DNA of 64,000 nt. Source: Telluribacter humicola. GTDB taxonomy: Bacteria; Bacteroidota; Bacteroidia; Cytophagales; Spirosomataceae. Position 1 is the first letter of the stretch. The number at the start of each line of letters is the position of its first letter. Of the stretch, positions 34,692-44,227 are shown piece by piece. The stretch covers positions 2,232,001-2,296,000 of the forward strand of contig NZ_JAFIQT010000001.1 of NCBI RefSeq assembly GCF_017355935.1, written 5' to 3'. Under the pieces are notes generated by a model. That model did not search any database, was not told where the DNA came from, and was given only the letters and a program-made list of their open reading frames with translations. Both the position numbers and the translations under genes were made by a program.

Positions 34692-36209
34692 ATGAGAAAG
34701 TACCTCTTTATACTATTTACTTTTGTACCACTACTTATAAGCAGGGGAGGAGCGGTCCGTGCCGAAAATGAAGCGGCGGATCAGGCTTTTGCGTTTACCC
34801 CCCGTCTGCAGCTGGCCTACTTTGAAATCCAGAAGCTAAGGTTGGATGCCGGCCGTAGCCTGATTGCGCAGGAACGCAGCCTGCACCCCGGCAATGGGGT
34901 ACTCCTCTACCTCGACAACTACGCTGATATGTACTACCTGCTCATATCAGAGGACAAGGCGGCCTATAACCGGCTGCTACCGCAGGAAGATGCGCGGCTA
35001 ACGGCCCTGTCGCGGTTGCCGGATTCATCTCCCTTTCAGCGGTTGCTCATGGCGGAGGTACGTTTGCACTGGGCGTTTGCCAAGCTCAAGATGGGGAACG
35101 AAGTGAGTGCCTGCTGGGACATTATCAAAGCCTACCGCCTGCTGGACGAAAACAGTAAGAAGTTTCCCAACTTTGTACCTACCTACAAATCGCTGGGACT
35201 GCTGCACGTTCTGATCGGATCGGTGCCGGAAAACTACGCCTGGGTAACGCGTATCCTGGGTCTAAAGGGAAGTGTAAAGGAAGGCTTGCGGGAGTTGCAG
35301 ATGGTCCAGCAAAAGGATGAATTTTTTCGGCAGGAAACCCAGCTGATCGACTTACTACTTCATGCCTTTACCCTGCAGCTAAGCCCGGCTCAGTTGCAGA
35401 CACTCCGGCAGTTGCCCACTCGCCAGCCCGACAACCTGCTGCTGCACTTCTTTGGTGCCTCCGTACTTATGAAAGAAGGTCGTAGTGAGGATGCCCTTGC
35501 TATACTGAATAAGGCACCTTCTGATGATGAGTATGTAGCGTTTCCGTTTCTGAACTACATGCGGGGGGAGATCCTGCTGCAAAAAGGACAGTACCGTGAA
35601 GCCTTTGCCATGTATAGCCGCTTTCAGCGGGAGTTCAAGGGCGTTAACTTTATAAAGGACAGCTATTTCAAACAATTTCTCTGTCGGTGGTTATCTAACG
35701 ATGAGAATGGTGCGGAGGAGAGGCTGGCCAGAGTCAAAAAAGTAGGAGGTACCATTGTGGAGTCGGACCAGTACGCGATGCGGTTTGCGGAGCGTTACAC
35801 CGCCGGAAGTATCAGCGATCAGCAGAAAGTACTCCTGAAAGCCCGGTATGCTACCGACGGGGGGTACCTTAGTGAAGCCCTGAATGAACTGGACAACTAC
35901 CGTGAAACCACGTTCAGTGCCACTAGTGACCGGGCGGAGTTTAACTACCGGAAAGGCCGCATCCTTCAGAAGATGGGACAGGAGCAGCAGGCCGTTCCAT
36001 ACTTTAACCGGTGTGTAGAGCTAACCCGGAATACAAACCTGTACTTTGGAGCCTCGTCGGCCCTGCAGTTGGGGTACATATACCGGGAGAAGCGTCAGAA
36101 GGATCAGGCGATCGCGTCGTTCCGGCTGGCGATGACTTACAAGAAGCACGAGTACAAAAATAGTATTGATAACAAAGCCCGGGCTGCCCTGACCGAACTG
36201 GGTGTGTAG
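34692..36209 (+). CDS. Exported TPR-repeat protein, 505 aa
   Basis: A 505-residue protein with a signal peptide (to about residue 25) and an all-helical body of tetratricopeptide-like repeats. Examples are NLLLHFFGASVLMKEGRSED, FLNYMRGEILLQKGQYREAF, and near the C-terminus FNYRKGRILQKMGQEQQAV and SALQLGYIYREKRQKDQA. TPR proteins act as binding scaffolds; partners here are not predictable. The gene is 38 bp upstream of radC in the same direction, so they may share an mRNA without sharing a function. Confidence 0.85.
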   Translation: MRKYLFILFTFVPLLISRGGAVRAENEAADQAFAFTPRLQLAYFEIQKLRLDAGRSLIAQERSLHPGNGVLLYLDNYADMYYLLISEDKAAYNRLLPQEDARLTALSRLPDSSPFQRLLMAEVRLHWAFAKLKMGNEVSACWDIIKAYRLLDENSKKFPNFVPTYKSLGLLHVLIGSVPENYAWVTRILGLKGSVKEGLRELQMVQQKDEFFRQETQLIDLLLHAFTLQLSPAQLQTLRQLPTRQPDNLLLHFFGASVLMKEGRSEDALAILNKAPSDDEYVAFPFLNYMRGEILLQKGQYREAFAMYSRFQREFKGVNFIKDSYFKQFLCRWLSNDENGAEERLARVKKVGGTIVESDQYAMRFAERYTAGSISDQQKVLLKARYATDGGYLSEALNELDNYRETTFSATSDRAEFNYRKGRILQKMGQEQQAVPYFNRCVELTRNTNLYFGASSALQLGYIYREKRQKDQAIASFRLAMTYKKHEYKNSIDNKARAALTELGV

Positions 36210-36247
36210 TCCGTAAAAAAAGACACACCATTGAAAGGAGGAAGATT

Positions 36248-36952
36248 ATGTCAAAGGATAGCTACCAGCCTTCCCGCAAGATCCTGAGTTGGGCGGAGGA
36301 GGATCGTCCGCGTGAGAAGCTACTGCAGCGGGGTAAGGCCGCCCTGACCGATGCCGAACTCATTGCCATCCTGATCGGGTCAGGTACTGTGGATCAGTCG
36401 GCGGTGGATGTTGCCAAGCTGATACTGGGCTCGGCCAACAACAACCTTAACGAGTTGGCCCGGTTGGGCCTCAACGACCTGAAGAAGATAAAAGGTATCG
36501 GCGAAGCCAAAGCCATCACTATTGTGGCAGCACTCGAGCTGGGGCGACGCCGGAAGGAAAGTGAGACTCCGCGCCGCAGGCGTATTACCAGCTCCAACGA
36601 CGCCTACGAGGAGATAAAGCCCTACCTGCTCGATAAACCCCACGAGGAGTTCTGGATCCTGCTGCTTAATCGGGCCAACGAAGTCCTCCGGCCTGTGCAG
36701 ATCAGTACCGGTGGGGTAGCGGGTACGGTGGCTGATCCCAAGCTTATATTCAAACATGCTCTTGAGCACCTGGCGAGTTCGATGATTCTGTTTCATAACC
36801 ACCCTTCCGGCAACCTTACCCCCAGCCAGGCAGATAAAGACCTGACCCGAAAACTAAAAGAGGCAGGCCGAGTACTCGACCTGCCCGTGCTGGACCATTT
36901 GATATTTACGGATAGCAGCTATTACAGCTTTGCCGATGAGGGCCTCCTGTAA
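36248..36952 (+). CDS. radC: RadC family JAB-domain protein
   Basis: A 234-residue protein with the N-terminal RadC helix-hairpin-helix part (GLNDLKKIKGIGEAKA, about residues 75-90) and the C-terminal MPN/JAB metalloprotease-like domain with the full JAMM signature HNHPSGNLTPSQAD. The name 'DNA repair protein' is historical; the true role is unknown. The 3' end is 3 bp from the stop of the convergent DUF3298 gene, with no terminator between them. Confidence 0.93.
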   Translation: MSKDSYQPSRKILSWAEEDRPREKLLQRGKAALTDAELIAILIGSGTVDQSAVDVAKLILGSANNNLNELARLGLNDLKKIKGIGEAKAITIVAALELGRRRKESETPRRRRITSSNDAYEEIKPYLLDKPHEEFWILLLNRANEVLRPVQISTGGVAGTVADPKLIFKHALEHLASSMILFHNHPSGNLTPSQADKDLTRKLKEAGRVLDLPVLDHLIFTDSSYYSFADEGLL

Positions 36953-36955
36953 AGG

Positions 36956-37798
36956 CTAGAAAATCTGCTCACGACGGATCATTTCTTCTACCTCGGAGTA
37001 CGGAATGGTAAACTCAATGGGACCGCGCGCATACGCGGCTATTTCGTAAGGATTGTACAGAAACACCATGCCCTTGTGGCTGAAGGCTATGTTGGCCGGC
37101 AGGAAAAACTGATTGCCGGGCAGGAAATAGCCATACTCCTGGAGGGTAGCTTTTGACGGTAGTTTTTCGTGTTTGCGAAACGCCAGTTCAACCTTCCTGA
37201 GTAGTTCTGTTGAGTCCCGGATAAACGTGTTTATTTGCTTTGAACGACCATTTCGACGGTCAAAGATATAGTAGCCCGTGTGGGTGTTAGGGTGAGCACC
37301 ACCGGTGAACGAATACTGATCGAGGCGGTAGACAACTACTTTGGGAGTAGTCATTACGGTATCTCCTTCCAGTTCGACCGCCCAGCAACCGGTAGACTCT
37401 GGAAAATCCTTTTTGAAGTCACGGTAGGTATTGGCAAAAGCCTCATAGGCCTCCGGTATATGGGTAGTCGCCCGCTTGTCGGCTTCGATGTACGTACTAT
37501 CTGTAAAGGAATTGATGAGCTTCACCACGGAACCCCGAATAAAGTTATTCAGGTTCTTTGGCGCATCCTGACTATCACTTTCTTCCGTTACAGCAGGCTC
37601 CAGGTACTTGATATCGGCGGTCACACCTCCTCTGCCAGTAGTGTCACATTCACCCAGACTGGATTGGTAGTAGGTCGAGTTCTCAAAGTTCAGCCCTTCT
37701 GTATCCGGGTACTGCGCAGTATTTTCAGTATAGGTGGTAGTACATGCCGCCAGTAATATTACAAAAAGAGAATATATATAGATTCCGGTATTTTTCAT
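36956..37798 (-). CDS. DUF4163/DUF3298 lipoprotein
   Basis: A 280-residue lipoprotein (lipobox LLAAC, mature start CTTTYTEN). The C-terminal half carries the DUF3298 (RsiV-like) pattern TGGAHPNTHTGYYIFDRRNG and PANIAFSHKGMVFLYNPYEIAAYARGP; a DUF4163-like region precedes it. Related domains occur in the lysozyme-binding anti-sigma factor RsiV and in peptidoglycan deacetylase PdaC. It is the third gene of a kinase-regulator-lipoprotein unit (35-bp gap to the regulator), so it may be a target or a sensor of that system. Envelope location is clear; ligand binding is inferred. Confidence 0.85.
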   Translation of the reverse strand: MKNTGIYIYSLFVILLAACTTTYTENTAQYPDTEGLNFENSTYYQSSLGECDTTGRGGVTADIKYLEPAVTEESDSQDAPKNLNNFIRGSVVKLINSFTDSTYIEADKRATTHIPEAYEAFANTYRDFKKDFPESTGCWAVELEGDTVMTTPKVVVYRLDQYSFTGGAHPNTHTGYYIFDRRNGRSKQINTFIRDSTELLRKVELAFRKHEKLPSKATLQEYGYFLPGNQFFLPANIAFSHKGMVFLYNPYEIAAYARGPIEFTIPYSEVEEMIRREQIF

Positions 37799-37833
37799 TA
37801 GTCACGTTTTCCTTCACACATTCTCTCTACACC

Positions 37834-38568
37834 TTACAAACTCATCAGTTCTTTGAACCGTATGGCCTGCCGGCGAGAGATTTCAATGCGGTCGCCGCCC
37901 TGTAAAGTTACAAGCAGTCCACCACTAAACCATGGTTCTATTTTTTCGATCCACTGCAGGTTGATAATGTGCTTTCGGTTGGCTCTGAAGTACGTATTAG
38001 GGTCCAGTCGCTCCTCAAGGCTATTCAACGATTTGAGTACCAATGGCTTTTGGTCATCAAAGTGCAGGCGAACATAGTTACCCATGGACTCAAATAAACG
38101 AATTTTACTTAACTTAACAAACCAACACTTTTCACCGTCCTTAACAAACACCTGGTCATTTTCGCCTAATACCTTCTCTGTACGCTCGTGAGGCACATCG
38201 GATACATCTACCGGGGCCTGATTTTCTTCTACTCTATTGATAGCATCCCGGAGCCGGTCAGCATCTATTGGCTTGAGCAGGTAGTCAAGAGCATTAAATT
38301 CAAAGGCTTTGATGGCGTACTCGTCGTAGGCCGTCGTAAATATTACCTCAGGGGCTTTTCCCTCGATGGAAGAGAGAAGTTCGAAGCCATTTTTACCGGG
38401 CATCTGTATGTCCAGAAAAAGTAATTCGGGCTGTAGCTCATCGATCAGGTCCAGAGCTTCGTCGGCGTTGGAGGCTTCCCCGACTATTTCAATTTTAGAG
38501 TGACTTTCAAGTAAACGTTTGAGTTCATTACGGGCTAGGCGTTCGTCGTCAACGATAAGCGTCTTCAT
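37834..38568 (-). CDS. LytTR-family response regulator
   Basis: A 244-residue two-component regulator. Residues 1-120 are a receiver domain with phosphoacceptor Asp53 (LLFLDIQMPGKNG) and conserved Thr/Lys (FTTAYDEYA, YLLKPID). Residues about 140-244 are a LytTR DNA-binding domain (NYVRLHFDD, ANRKHIINLQWI, IEISRRQAIRFK). It is encoded 42 bp downstream of its LytS-type kinase. Such pairs usually regulate a few envelope genes; the lipoprotein directly downstream is the obvious candidate. Confidence 0.93.
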   Translation of the reverse strand: MKTLIVDDERLARNELKRLLESHSKIEIVGEASNADEALDLIDELQPELLFLDIQMPGKNGFELLSSIEGKAPEVIFTTAYDEYAIKAFEFNALDYLLKPIDADRLRDAINRVEENQAPVDVSDVPHERTEKVLGENDQVFVKDGEKCWFVKLSKIRLFESMGNYVRLHFDDQKPLVLKSLNSLEERLDPNTYFRANRKHIINLQWIEKIEPWFSGGLLVTLQGGDRIEISRRQAIRFKELMSL

Positions 38569-38610
38569 GGCAGTACGATTAGGTTCGTGTATGTGTTTAG
38601 GGTGTTTTTA

Positions 38611-39717
38611 CTATTTTATTGTCTCCTGAGGGACCGGGGCTTTTTCATCCGAGTAGCGCTGCAGGCCATCCGATAGCATAGGTATGGTGATCTCTGCACA
38701 AACGGTTTTTTCCTCTTCCTGAAACAGCCGGAAACTGGCTTCTTTCCCGTACAGGATCGACAGGCGCTCCGCTGTATTCTGCAGGCCAACTCCACCACTC
38801 TGATCGTCTGTCTTCTTTTCACATAGCGTACCCGTATTCCGGATCCGGATCACGAGCAGTTGATTCTCCATACTGGTGGTGACCTCCAGTATGCCGCCCC
38901 CCATTACCTTGGATACTCCGTGTTTGATACCGTTTTCGACCAGGGTCTGCAGCATCATAGGAGGTACCTGCCAGTATACTGTCTGTGGATCGGTATGGAT
39001 GGCGTAGCGGAGTCGCTCTTCGTACCGTACCTTTTCCAGTTCGAGGTAATCGGCTACGGTTTTCAGCTCCTCGCGTAGCTCCACGGTCTTGCGGCGGTCA
39101 GCCAGCAGCGAATTTCGTAAAATATTGGATAACTGCGTTATGCTGTGCTGCGCTTTGGCCGGATTTTCGGAAACTAACGCCCTGATACTGTTGAGGGCAT
39201 TGAAGGTGAAGTGGGGGTTGAGCTGGGAGCGGAGTACTTTAGCCTCAGCTTCGCGCATGGATGTCTTGAGCATGATCTTCTCGAGCTCAGTCAGGCGGTT
39301 CTGCTCGACGTAGTGGTACACCGTATAGGAGAGTATCCAGGCCAGCAGATTTTTACACCAGGTAGACAGGTATCCCCAGAATACAAACGGCTGGTTGACG
39401 AGCTGTTCGGCCAGTATCTCCCGGTCCAGGGGCAGGTTGACGATGGTCATGATAAAACCCAGGATCAGTACCGAAAGGGCCACCCGGAACACCAGCTTAT
39501 GCATAGGAAGGGCTGACCAGTTCCAGCGGCGGATCACCAGCCGGTAGGTATGGGTCAGGGTGATACCCAGAAGAATATTGGCAATGGCCAGAAAAAGAGT
39601 TTTTGAGTCAAAGCCATACTCTACCGAGTAGAGCAGAAACTCGTACATGACCAGGGCCGTCCAGCCGGAGATTTGAAGTGTCCAGTATATGCGGGTTTTG
39701 GACATTGAATTCGCCAC
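38611..39717 (-). CDS. LytS/YehU-type sensor histidine kinase
   Basis: A 368-residue membrane kinase. Four hydrophobic segments lie in the first ~150 residues (for example LFLAIANILLGITLTH and FVFWGYLSTWCKNLLAWIL). They are followed by a His_kinase domain with phosphoacceptor His169 in LNPHFTFNALNSI and an ATPase domain with VENGIKHGV and GVGLQNTAERL. There is no extracellular sensor domain, so the signal is probably membrane-borne. It is the first gene of the three-gene unit. The start could be 39717 or the Met 12 bp further in. Confidence 0.92.
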   Translation of the reverse strand: MANSMSKTRIYWTLQISGWTALVMYEFLLYSVEYGFDSKTLFLAIANILLGITLTHTYRLVIRRWNWSALPMHKLVFRVALSVLILGFIMTIVNLPLDREILAEQLVNQPFVFWGYLSTWCKNLLAWILSYTVYHYVEQNRLTELEKIMLKTSMREAEAKVLRSQLNPHFTFNALNSIRALVSENPAKAQHSITQLSNILRNSLLADRRKTVELREELKTVADYLELEKVRYEERLRYAIHTDPQTVYWQVPPMMLQTLVENGIKHGVSKVMGGGILEVTTSMENQLLVIRIRNTGTLCEKKTDDQSGGVGLQNTAERLSILYGKEASFRLFQEEEKTVCAEITIPMLSDGLQRYSDEKAPVPQETIK

Positions 39718-39863
39718 GAATAGTTGCTTTACGTAGACAGGAGCAGGCTTAAGCCTGTCTGCTGCGGGTACTCTAAAATAATAAATATTTGACCAAAGTA
39801 AATAATCCCACTGTAGCAGTAGGATTATTTACACCAAAGGGAGCCACCGTCCACAGACGGTTA

Positions 39864-40508
39864 CTAGAAGTTATTAGGAATTTCGAGCGTCAGCAGGTGG
39901 GTAATGTCGTTGGAAAGCTCCAGCGAAAAACGCTGCTCTTTGTACGAATAATTAAGCTTATACAGGCACAGATTGCTGTGCTCGTAGCGATCCATTTCGC
40001 TGAGCGGCTCATCAAATAAGGTAGTAAGCAGTATACGGATCGCCCGGCCGTGCATAGCTACGAGTACAATGCGCTCTTCCGGACGTGACAGAATAAGATC
40101 AATCACCGGAATCTGCCGCTCCCGTACCTGCACCGGGCTTTCGCCCTCTTCGGCAGGCAGGTCCACATCTCCGTTGCGCCACGCCAGTACCAGGTTGCGG
40201 TAGTACTCGTTATCCATGGTGTTGGGAGTACGTCCTTCACGGTTGCCCCAGCTGATCTCATTGAGGCCAGCGTGTGCTTCGTAGGGTATGCCCATATCAA
40301 TGAACCCCTGCACAGACTGGTGGGTACGTTTGAGGGCCGAGGTATAAATCTTATCAAATGGTACATGCTGGTAGGCATCGAAAAAAGCCTGAGCCTGCGC
40401 TCTTCCCCAGCTATTCAGGTCAGCATCGATGAGGCTACCCTGTACCACTCCATTTCGGTTATAGTCGGTCTCTCCGTGGCGGATCAGATATATGGACTTA
40501 TTTTTCAA
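39864..40508 (-). CDS. Histidine phosphatase (phosphoglycerate-mutase-like)
   Basis: A 214-residue cytosolic protein of the histidine phosphatase superfamily: catalytic RHGETDYNRNG at residues about 10-20, Glu in NEISWGNREG and second catalytic His in LVAMHGRAIRILL. Substrates of these enzymes range from phosphoglycerate to alpha-ribazole phosphate, and none can be chosen here. A TAAATTTG box lies on the minus strand at 40579-40572, 64 bp upstream of the start. It is divergent from the thioesterase/isochorismate synthase pair. Confidence 0.9.
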   Translation of the reverse strand: MKNKSIYLIRHGETDYNRNGVVQGSLIDADLNSWGRAQAQAFFDAYQHVPFDKIYTSALKRTHQSVQGFIDMGIPYEAHAGLNEISWGNREGRTPNTMDNEYYRNLVLAWRNGDVDLPAEEGESPVQVRERQIPVIDLILSRPEERIVLVAMHGRAIRILLTTLFDEPLSEMDRYEHSNLCLYKLNYSYKEQRFSLELSNDITHLLTLEIPNNF

Positions 40509-40593
40509 AATTTTGTAATATTTAAAGGAGTGGGTTGTTTAAAACCTGTTTCTTTACTTACTTGGCAAATACAAATTTAGATAATTTTTAGAT

Positions 40594-41022
40594 ATGTTTA
40601 ATACTTCTGTATCAATAGATTTCCTGCAATCGATGGATAAAGATACCATTGCGCGACATCTGGGTATTGAATATCTGGAGGTGGGAGAGGACTACATCGT
40701 GGCCCGGATGCCGGTGGATCACCGCACGCACCAGCCGTTCGGAATCCTGCATGGTGGGGCTTCGGTCGTACTGGCGGAGTCGCTGGGAAGTGTAGCTTCG
40801 TACCTGACGCTGAAAGACCCGGAGAACCAGCGGGCCGTTGGTCTGGAGATCAACGCCAACCATGTACGGCCGGTCAAATCGGGCTACGTGTACGGCAAGG
40901 TAACACCTATACACGTGGGGCGCACGACCCAACTGTGGGAGATCCGGATTATGAACGAGGAAAATAAGCTGGTCTGCATTAGTCGCCTGACGGTAGCCGT
41001 AGTGGATGCAAATCGCGGATAA
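40594..41022 (+). CDS. Hotdog-fold acyl-CoA thioesterase, probably DHNA-CoA hydrolase
   Basis: A 142-residue PaaI/YdiI-type thioesterase. The motif HQPFGILHGGASVVLAESLG contains the helix-start HGG and the catalytic Glu. The next gene is isochorismate synthase, so the likely reaction is hydrolysis of 1,4-dihydroxy-2-naphthoyl-CoA in menaquinone synthesis (MenI step). Family is certain from the motif; the substrate is inferred from context. The gap to the next gene is 126 bp. Confidence 0.85.
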   Translation: MFNTSVSIDFLQSMDKDTIARHLGIEYLEVGEDYIVARMPVDHRTHQPFGILHGGASVVLAESLGSVASYLTLKDPENQRAVGLEINANHVRPVKSGYVYGKVTPIHVGRTTQLWEIRIMNEENKLVCISRLTVAVVDANRG

Positions 41023-41148
41023 GATGAAACAAAATACTCTCCACAAAATGTTATATCTGTAAACAGAAAGCGGGTATCTTTACTGGTAAATGTACAATCT
41101 GAACTACTTGGTAAGCCCTCTTTACGCACTGGATTGACATAGTCACTG

Positions 41149-42408
41149 ATGATTGATAGTAATCGTATAACTAGTAACACAACAACGGGGGTGAGCCTTC
41201 GGGCCGAAGCCCTTTGGGAAGCGGCTCAGAATCTGGGATTTCCGGCGGCTGTATGGCGTCTCCCGCATCAGGAGCAGATCCGTTTGCTGATTGCTGTGAC
41301 AGAGGGAGTGAGCCGACGCCAGCCTGACCTGGAAGCTCTTCCGGCCGGATTTATAGTCAGTCCCTTCCTGGTACCGGATACCAATGAGGTCTTGTTTTTG
41401 GAAGGAGATATCCTTTTTACCATCTTACCTGATGAGCAGGTAAAAGAGGTAGAATCCAAATTGGGAGAGGAGCATCCGTCAGTAAAGCAGCTATTGAAAA
41501 CGGCTCATGAGATCCAGTTGAAGAGATTAGATACTGCGCCAGCCTCCCTTAGTACCGGACTTTATCCACTAGCCACTAACCGAACTGACCAGCAGGAAAG
41601 ATTTAAAAGAGGTGTCGAGTTGGCCATTGAGGCTATTCGAGAGGAGCAATTCGATAAGGTGGTGCTCTCACGTACGAGAGAATTGACCTATAATGAGGAT
41701 TTTCGTCCAATCAAGGCTTTCACCAAACTAGCGGCTACCTATCCTTCTGCTTTTATTTCGCTGGTGTACTTACCCGAGCAAAAAGAAACCTGGCTGGGAG
41801 CTTCACCCGAAACCCTGGTATCAACCGATGCGCAGGGGATATTCCGTACGGCCTCGCTCGCCGGTACGCAGGTAGCCCGTACGGCATCCGGCGAACCACT
41901 GCCGAAGGCGGAAGTACGCTGGGGACAGAAGGAGATAGAAGAGCAGGCGTTGGTGAGTCGCTATATTGTCGAATGCTTTAAGAAGATCCGTCTGCGGGAG
42001 TACCTCGAGAAAGGTCCGAAAACCGTCCAGGCTGGTAACCTGTACCACCTCCGTACAGATTTTGAGGTAGATACTCAGGCAGTAAATTTTCAGGGGCTTG
42101 ACAGTGTGATGCTACGCCTGTTGCACCCAACCTCGGCGGTTTGTGGAATGCCCAAAGAGCCCGCGTTACGATTCCTGACTGAGGTGGAAGGGTACGACCG
42201 TACCTTTTACAGCGGGTACCTGGGCCCTGTTAATGTAGAGCAGGAGTCGCATCTGTTTGTGAACCTGCGTTCCATGCGTCTCGCGGATGGTATAGCTACG
42301 GTATATGCCGGTGCGGGTATTACCGAAGACTCCGACCCACAGCGGGAATGGGAAGAAACTGAACTGAAATGTCAGACGCTGCTGAGAGTACTTGCTCCCG
42401 AAGCTTAA
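41149..42408 (+). CDS. menF: Isochorismate synthase
   Basis: A 419-residue chorismate-utilising enzyme that makes isochorismate for menaquinone. Signature segments: DKVVLSRTRELT, WLGASPETLVS, TASLAGTQ, HPTSAVCGMPKEPALRF and the C-terminal RSMRLADGIATVYAGAGITEDSDPQ region. Length and the missing glutamine-binding features fit MenF/EntC rather than TrpE or PabB. With the thioesterase upstream and mqo elsewhere in the window, menaquinone-based respiration is indicated. menD, menB and menE are not in this window. The choice menF over entC is contextual. Confidence 0.9.
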   Translation: MIDSNRITSNTTTGVSLRAEALWEAAQNLGFPAAVWRLPHQEQIRLLIAVTEGVSRRQPDLEALPAGFIVSPFLVPDTNEVLFLEGDILFTILPDEQVKEVESKLGEEHPSVKQLLKTAHEIQLKRLDTAPASLSTGLYPLATNRTDQQERFKRGVELAIEAIREEQFDKVVLSRTRELTYNEDFRPIKAFTKLAATYPSAFISLVYLPEQKETWLGASPETLVSTDAQGIFRTASLAGTQVARTASGEPLPKAEVRWGQKEIEEQALVSRYIVECFKKIRLREYLEKGPKTVQAGNLYHLRTDFEVDTQAVNFQGLDSVMLRLLHPTSAVCGMPKEPALRFLTEVEGYDRTFYSGYLGPVNVEQESHLFVNLRSMRLADGIATVYAGAGITEDSDPQREWEETELKCQTLLRVLAPEA

Positions 42409-42422
42409 ATACGATTGGAAGT

Positions 42423-42470
42423 ATAACAAAGAAGGGTACTTTGACTAGTCAAAGTACCCTTCTTTGTTAT
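42423..42470. terminator. Bidirectional terminator between menF and the GH5 gene
   Basis: A 48-nt perfect palindrome (two 24-nt arms, centre GACTAGTC) that overlaps the last base of the GH5 stop codon; it has A/T tracts on both sides. Confidence 0.9.
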
Positions 42471-43522
42471 TAATATCTCTGCAGGAGCTCCAGCATTTTC
42501 CGGTCCAGCTTTTCTCCTTCAAAGGTTTCGTAGGCCACATCGGTACGCCCGCTGTTTATAAAGCCAAAGGAGCCATCCAGGTTCCAGAGGGCCCAGCCCC
42601 AGCCGGCTTCCTTCCAGAGTTGCAGGTTGTCTTCCATCCATTTCAGGGCCACGTCGTGCGGTGTGCGATTATAAGCGCCCCATTCGCCCACGTGTATGCC
42701 TACGCCTTTCGCTTCCAGTTCTTTCCAGGGCTTGATGTAGCGCTCGCGGAGCAGGTCTTTATCCCATTGGGTCTCGCCAATAGCCATGGGCCACTGCGGA
42801 GTAGGGTATTTGTCGCTGCCGTTTACCCAGTTGGCGTGGTAGTGACTGACTTGCATAGGATTATAGCCACGGGTACTCTGCCCGACGTTCAGATTAGCAA
42901 TACTGTGAACCGGCCCGGTACCCCAGCGGATACCGTCGGCGATAATGAGTCGCTTCGGTGTGACCTCGCGTATTCCTTTTACGAGCATCCGGATCACATG
43001 GGCGTAGTCCTCTTCGGGTATGTTGGGGGGCTCGTTGATGAGGTCAAAGCTTACATCCTTGTTGGACAATTTGCGGTACCGGCGGGCCAGCGTCTTCCAG
43101 TGGTGAATGGCTGCTGTCTGAGCCTGCTCATCCTTCCAGAGGTTAAGCGGCTCGGCCGGTGGGTTGACGCAGTAGCCGGGCAGGCGGTGCAGGTTCAGGT
43201 TGACGTGGATGTTGTACTTCTTTCCCCACGCTACGGCCTGATCTATCTCGCGGAGTACCTGCTCATCCATCTGCATCCATACGGCCGGATCGGGTTTGGA
43301 CCAGCACTGGTACGACATCGGCAGCCGCACAAAGTTAAAACCCCAGTCGCGTAGCCATCGGAAATGGCGCTCCTGGTAGGGACGGTTCTGACTGGGATTG
43401 AATTTCTCTAATAAATTTACACCCCGCCAGACCGGAAGCCGGGAAGGCTTGGGCTGGGCCTGACCCAGTGCCGGTAAACTGGCCGCGGCGGTGGTAAGTA
43501 CTAAAAATTGGCGACGATTCAT
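42470..43522 (-). CDS. Glycoside hydrolase family 5 (cellulase-like)
   Basis: A 350-residue exported enzyme. The N-terminus MNRRQFLVLTTAAASLPALG has an RRxFL stretch like a Tat signal. The (beta/alpha)8 body carries the GH5 acid/base Glu164 (DLINEPPN) and nucleophile Glu280 (HVGEWGAYN), plus conserved FVRLPMSYQCW. It probably hydrolyses beta-1,4 (or related) glucans or mannans. It stands alone, not in a SusCD locus. The cellobiose-2-epimerase-type gene at 5695 would fit the same diet. Confidence 0.92.
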   Translation of the reverse strand: MNRRQFLVLTTAAASLPALGQAQPKPSRLPVWRGVNLLEKFNPSQNRPYQERHFRWLRDWGFNFVRLPMSYQCWSKPDPAVWMQMDEQVLREIDQAVAWGKKYNIHVNLNLHRLPGYCVNPPAEPLNLWKDEQAQTAAIHHWKTLARRYRKLSNKDVSFDLINEPPNIPEEDYAHVIRMLVKGIREVTPKRLIIADGIRWGTGPVHSIANLNVGQSTRGYNPMQVSHYHANWVNGSDKYPTPQWPMAIGETQWDKDLLRERYIKPWKELEAKGVGIHVGEWGAYNRTPHDVALKWMEDNLQLWKEAGWGWALWNLDGSFGFINSGRTDVAYETFEGEKLDRKMLELLQRY

Positions 43523-43706
43523 GCTGTCTGTTGATATTTCTAAACAAAGTAAATACGTAGAATCTTATACTTTTTCGGGTAAAGATTAGTAATTCTAAAA
43601 CTAAACGGCGGGTAATGAAGTAATAAGAGTGACGACTGGATAGAGGTGTTAGTACAGAATAGATTGGATATAAGTAGTTTGTTTACCTATAACTCCAAAA
43701 AGACTC

Positions 43707-44129
43707 ATGAAAAGATTATTCTCAACAGACTTCGGCTACGAAGCTGCGCATGTATGGCTGGCTTTCCTCAGAATAGGTGTAGCGGCTCTGATGCTTACCC
43801 ATGGTATTCCCAAACTGATGAAGGTGATAAATGGCGATATGCAGTTTGGCGATCCTCTGGGGATTGGGCCGGAGATTTCACTCATCCTGGTTACCTTCTC
43901 GGAGGCCATCTGTTCCATATTGATATTCTTAGGACTGGGTACCCGGCTGGCTGCCATTCCCCTAATTATCAGTTGCTCGGTCGCTGCCTTTATACAACAC
44001 CGTGATGATCCTTTTAGCGCCAAGGAGATGCTGCTGTTGTACATACTTATCTACCTGACGCTGCTTATCCTGGGCGGAGGAAAGTACTCCGTAGACTCCC
44101 TGATCAACCCGCCCCGAAGAAGAAGGTAG
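43707..44129 (+). CDS. DoxX family membrane protein
   Basis: A 140-residue protein with four hydrophobic segments and the DoxX hallmarks RIGVAALMLTHGIPKL near the N-terminus and FSEAICSILIFLGLGTRLAA in the middle. Members are inner-membrane proteins of unclear role, sometimes linked to oxidative stress or quinone chemistry. It is a single gene upstream of the CvfB-like gene, with an 8-bp inverted repeat (44172-44193) between them. Confidence 0.88.
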   Translation: MKRLFSTDFGYEAAHVWLAFLRIGVAALMLTHGIPKLMKVINGDMQFGDPLGIGPEISLILVTFSEAICSILIFLGLGTRLAAIPLIISCSVAAFIQHRDDPFSAKEMLLLYILIYLTLLILGGGKYSVDSLINPPRRRR

Positions 44130-44171
44130 TCACTCCCTGATCCTCTGCAGGATTCATCCGGTAGTACCACA

Positions 44172-44203
44172 CGACTATTTACAAGAATAGTCGGCTATCT
44201 TTG
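44172..44203 (+). promoter_or_regulatory. Inverted repeat and -7 box upstream of the CvfB-like gene
   Basis: CGACTATT and AATAGTCG form an inverted repeat around TACAAG (44172-44193). It abuts TATCTTTG (44196-44203), an exact TAnnTTTG box, 25 bp before the ATG at 44228. The repeat may be an operator overlapping the promoter or simply the DoxX gene terminator. Confidence 0.5.
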
Positions 44204-44227
44204 TGGCTAATTAATCTTACAAGGAAT

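Noticed and set aside
42464-43354. Open frame of 296 codons antisense to the GH5 gene
   Set aside because: A shadow of GH5, which has both catalytic Glu motifs and a signal peptide on the minus strand.
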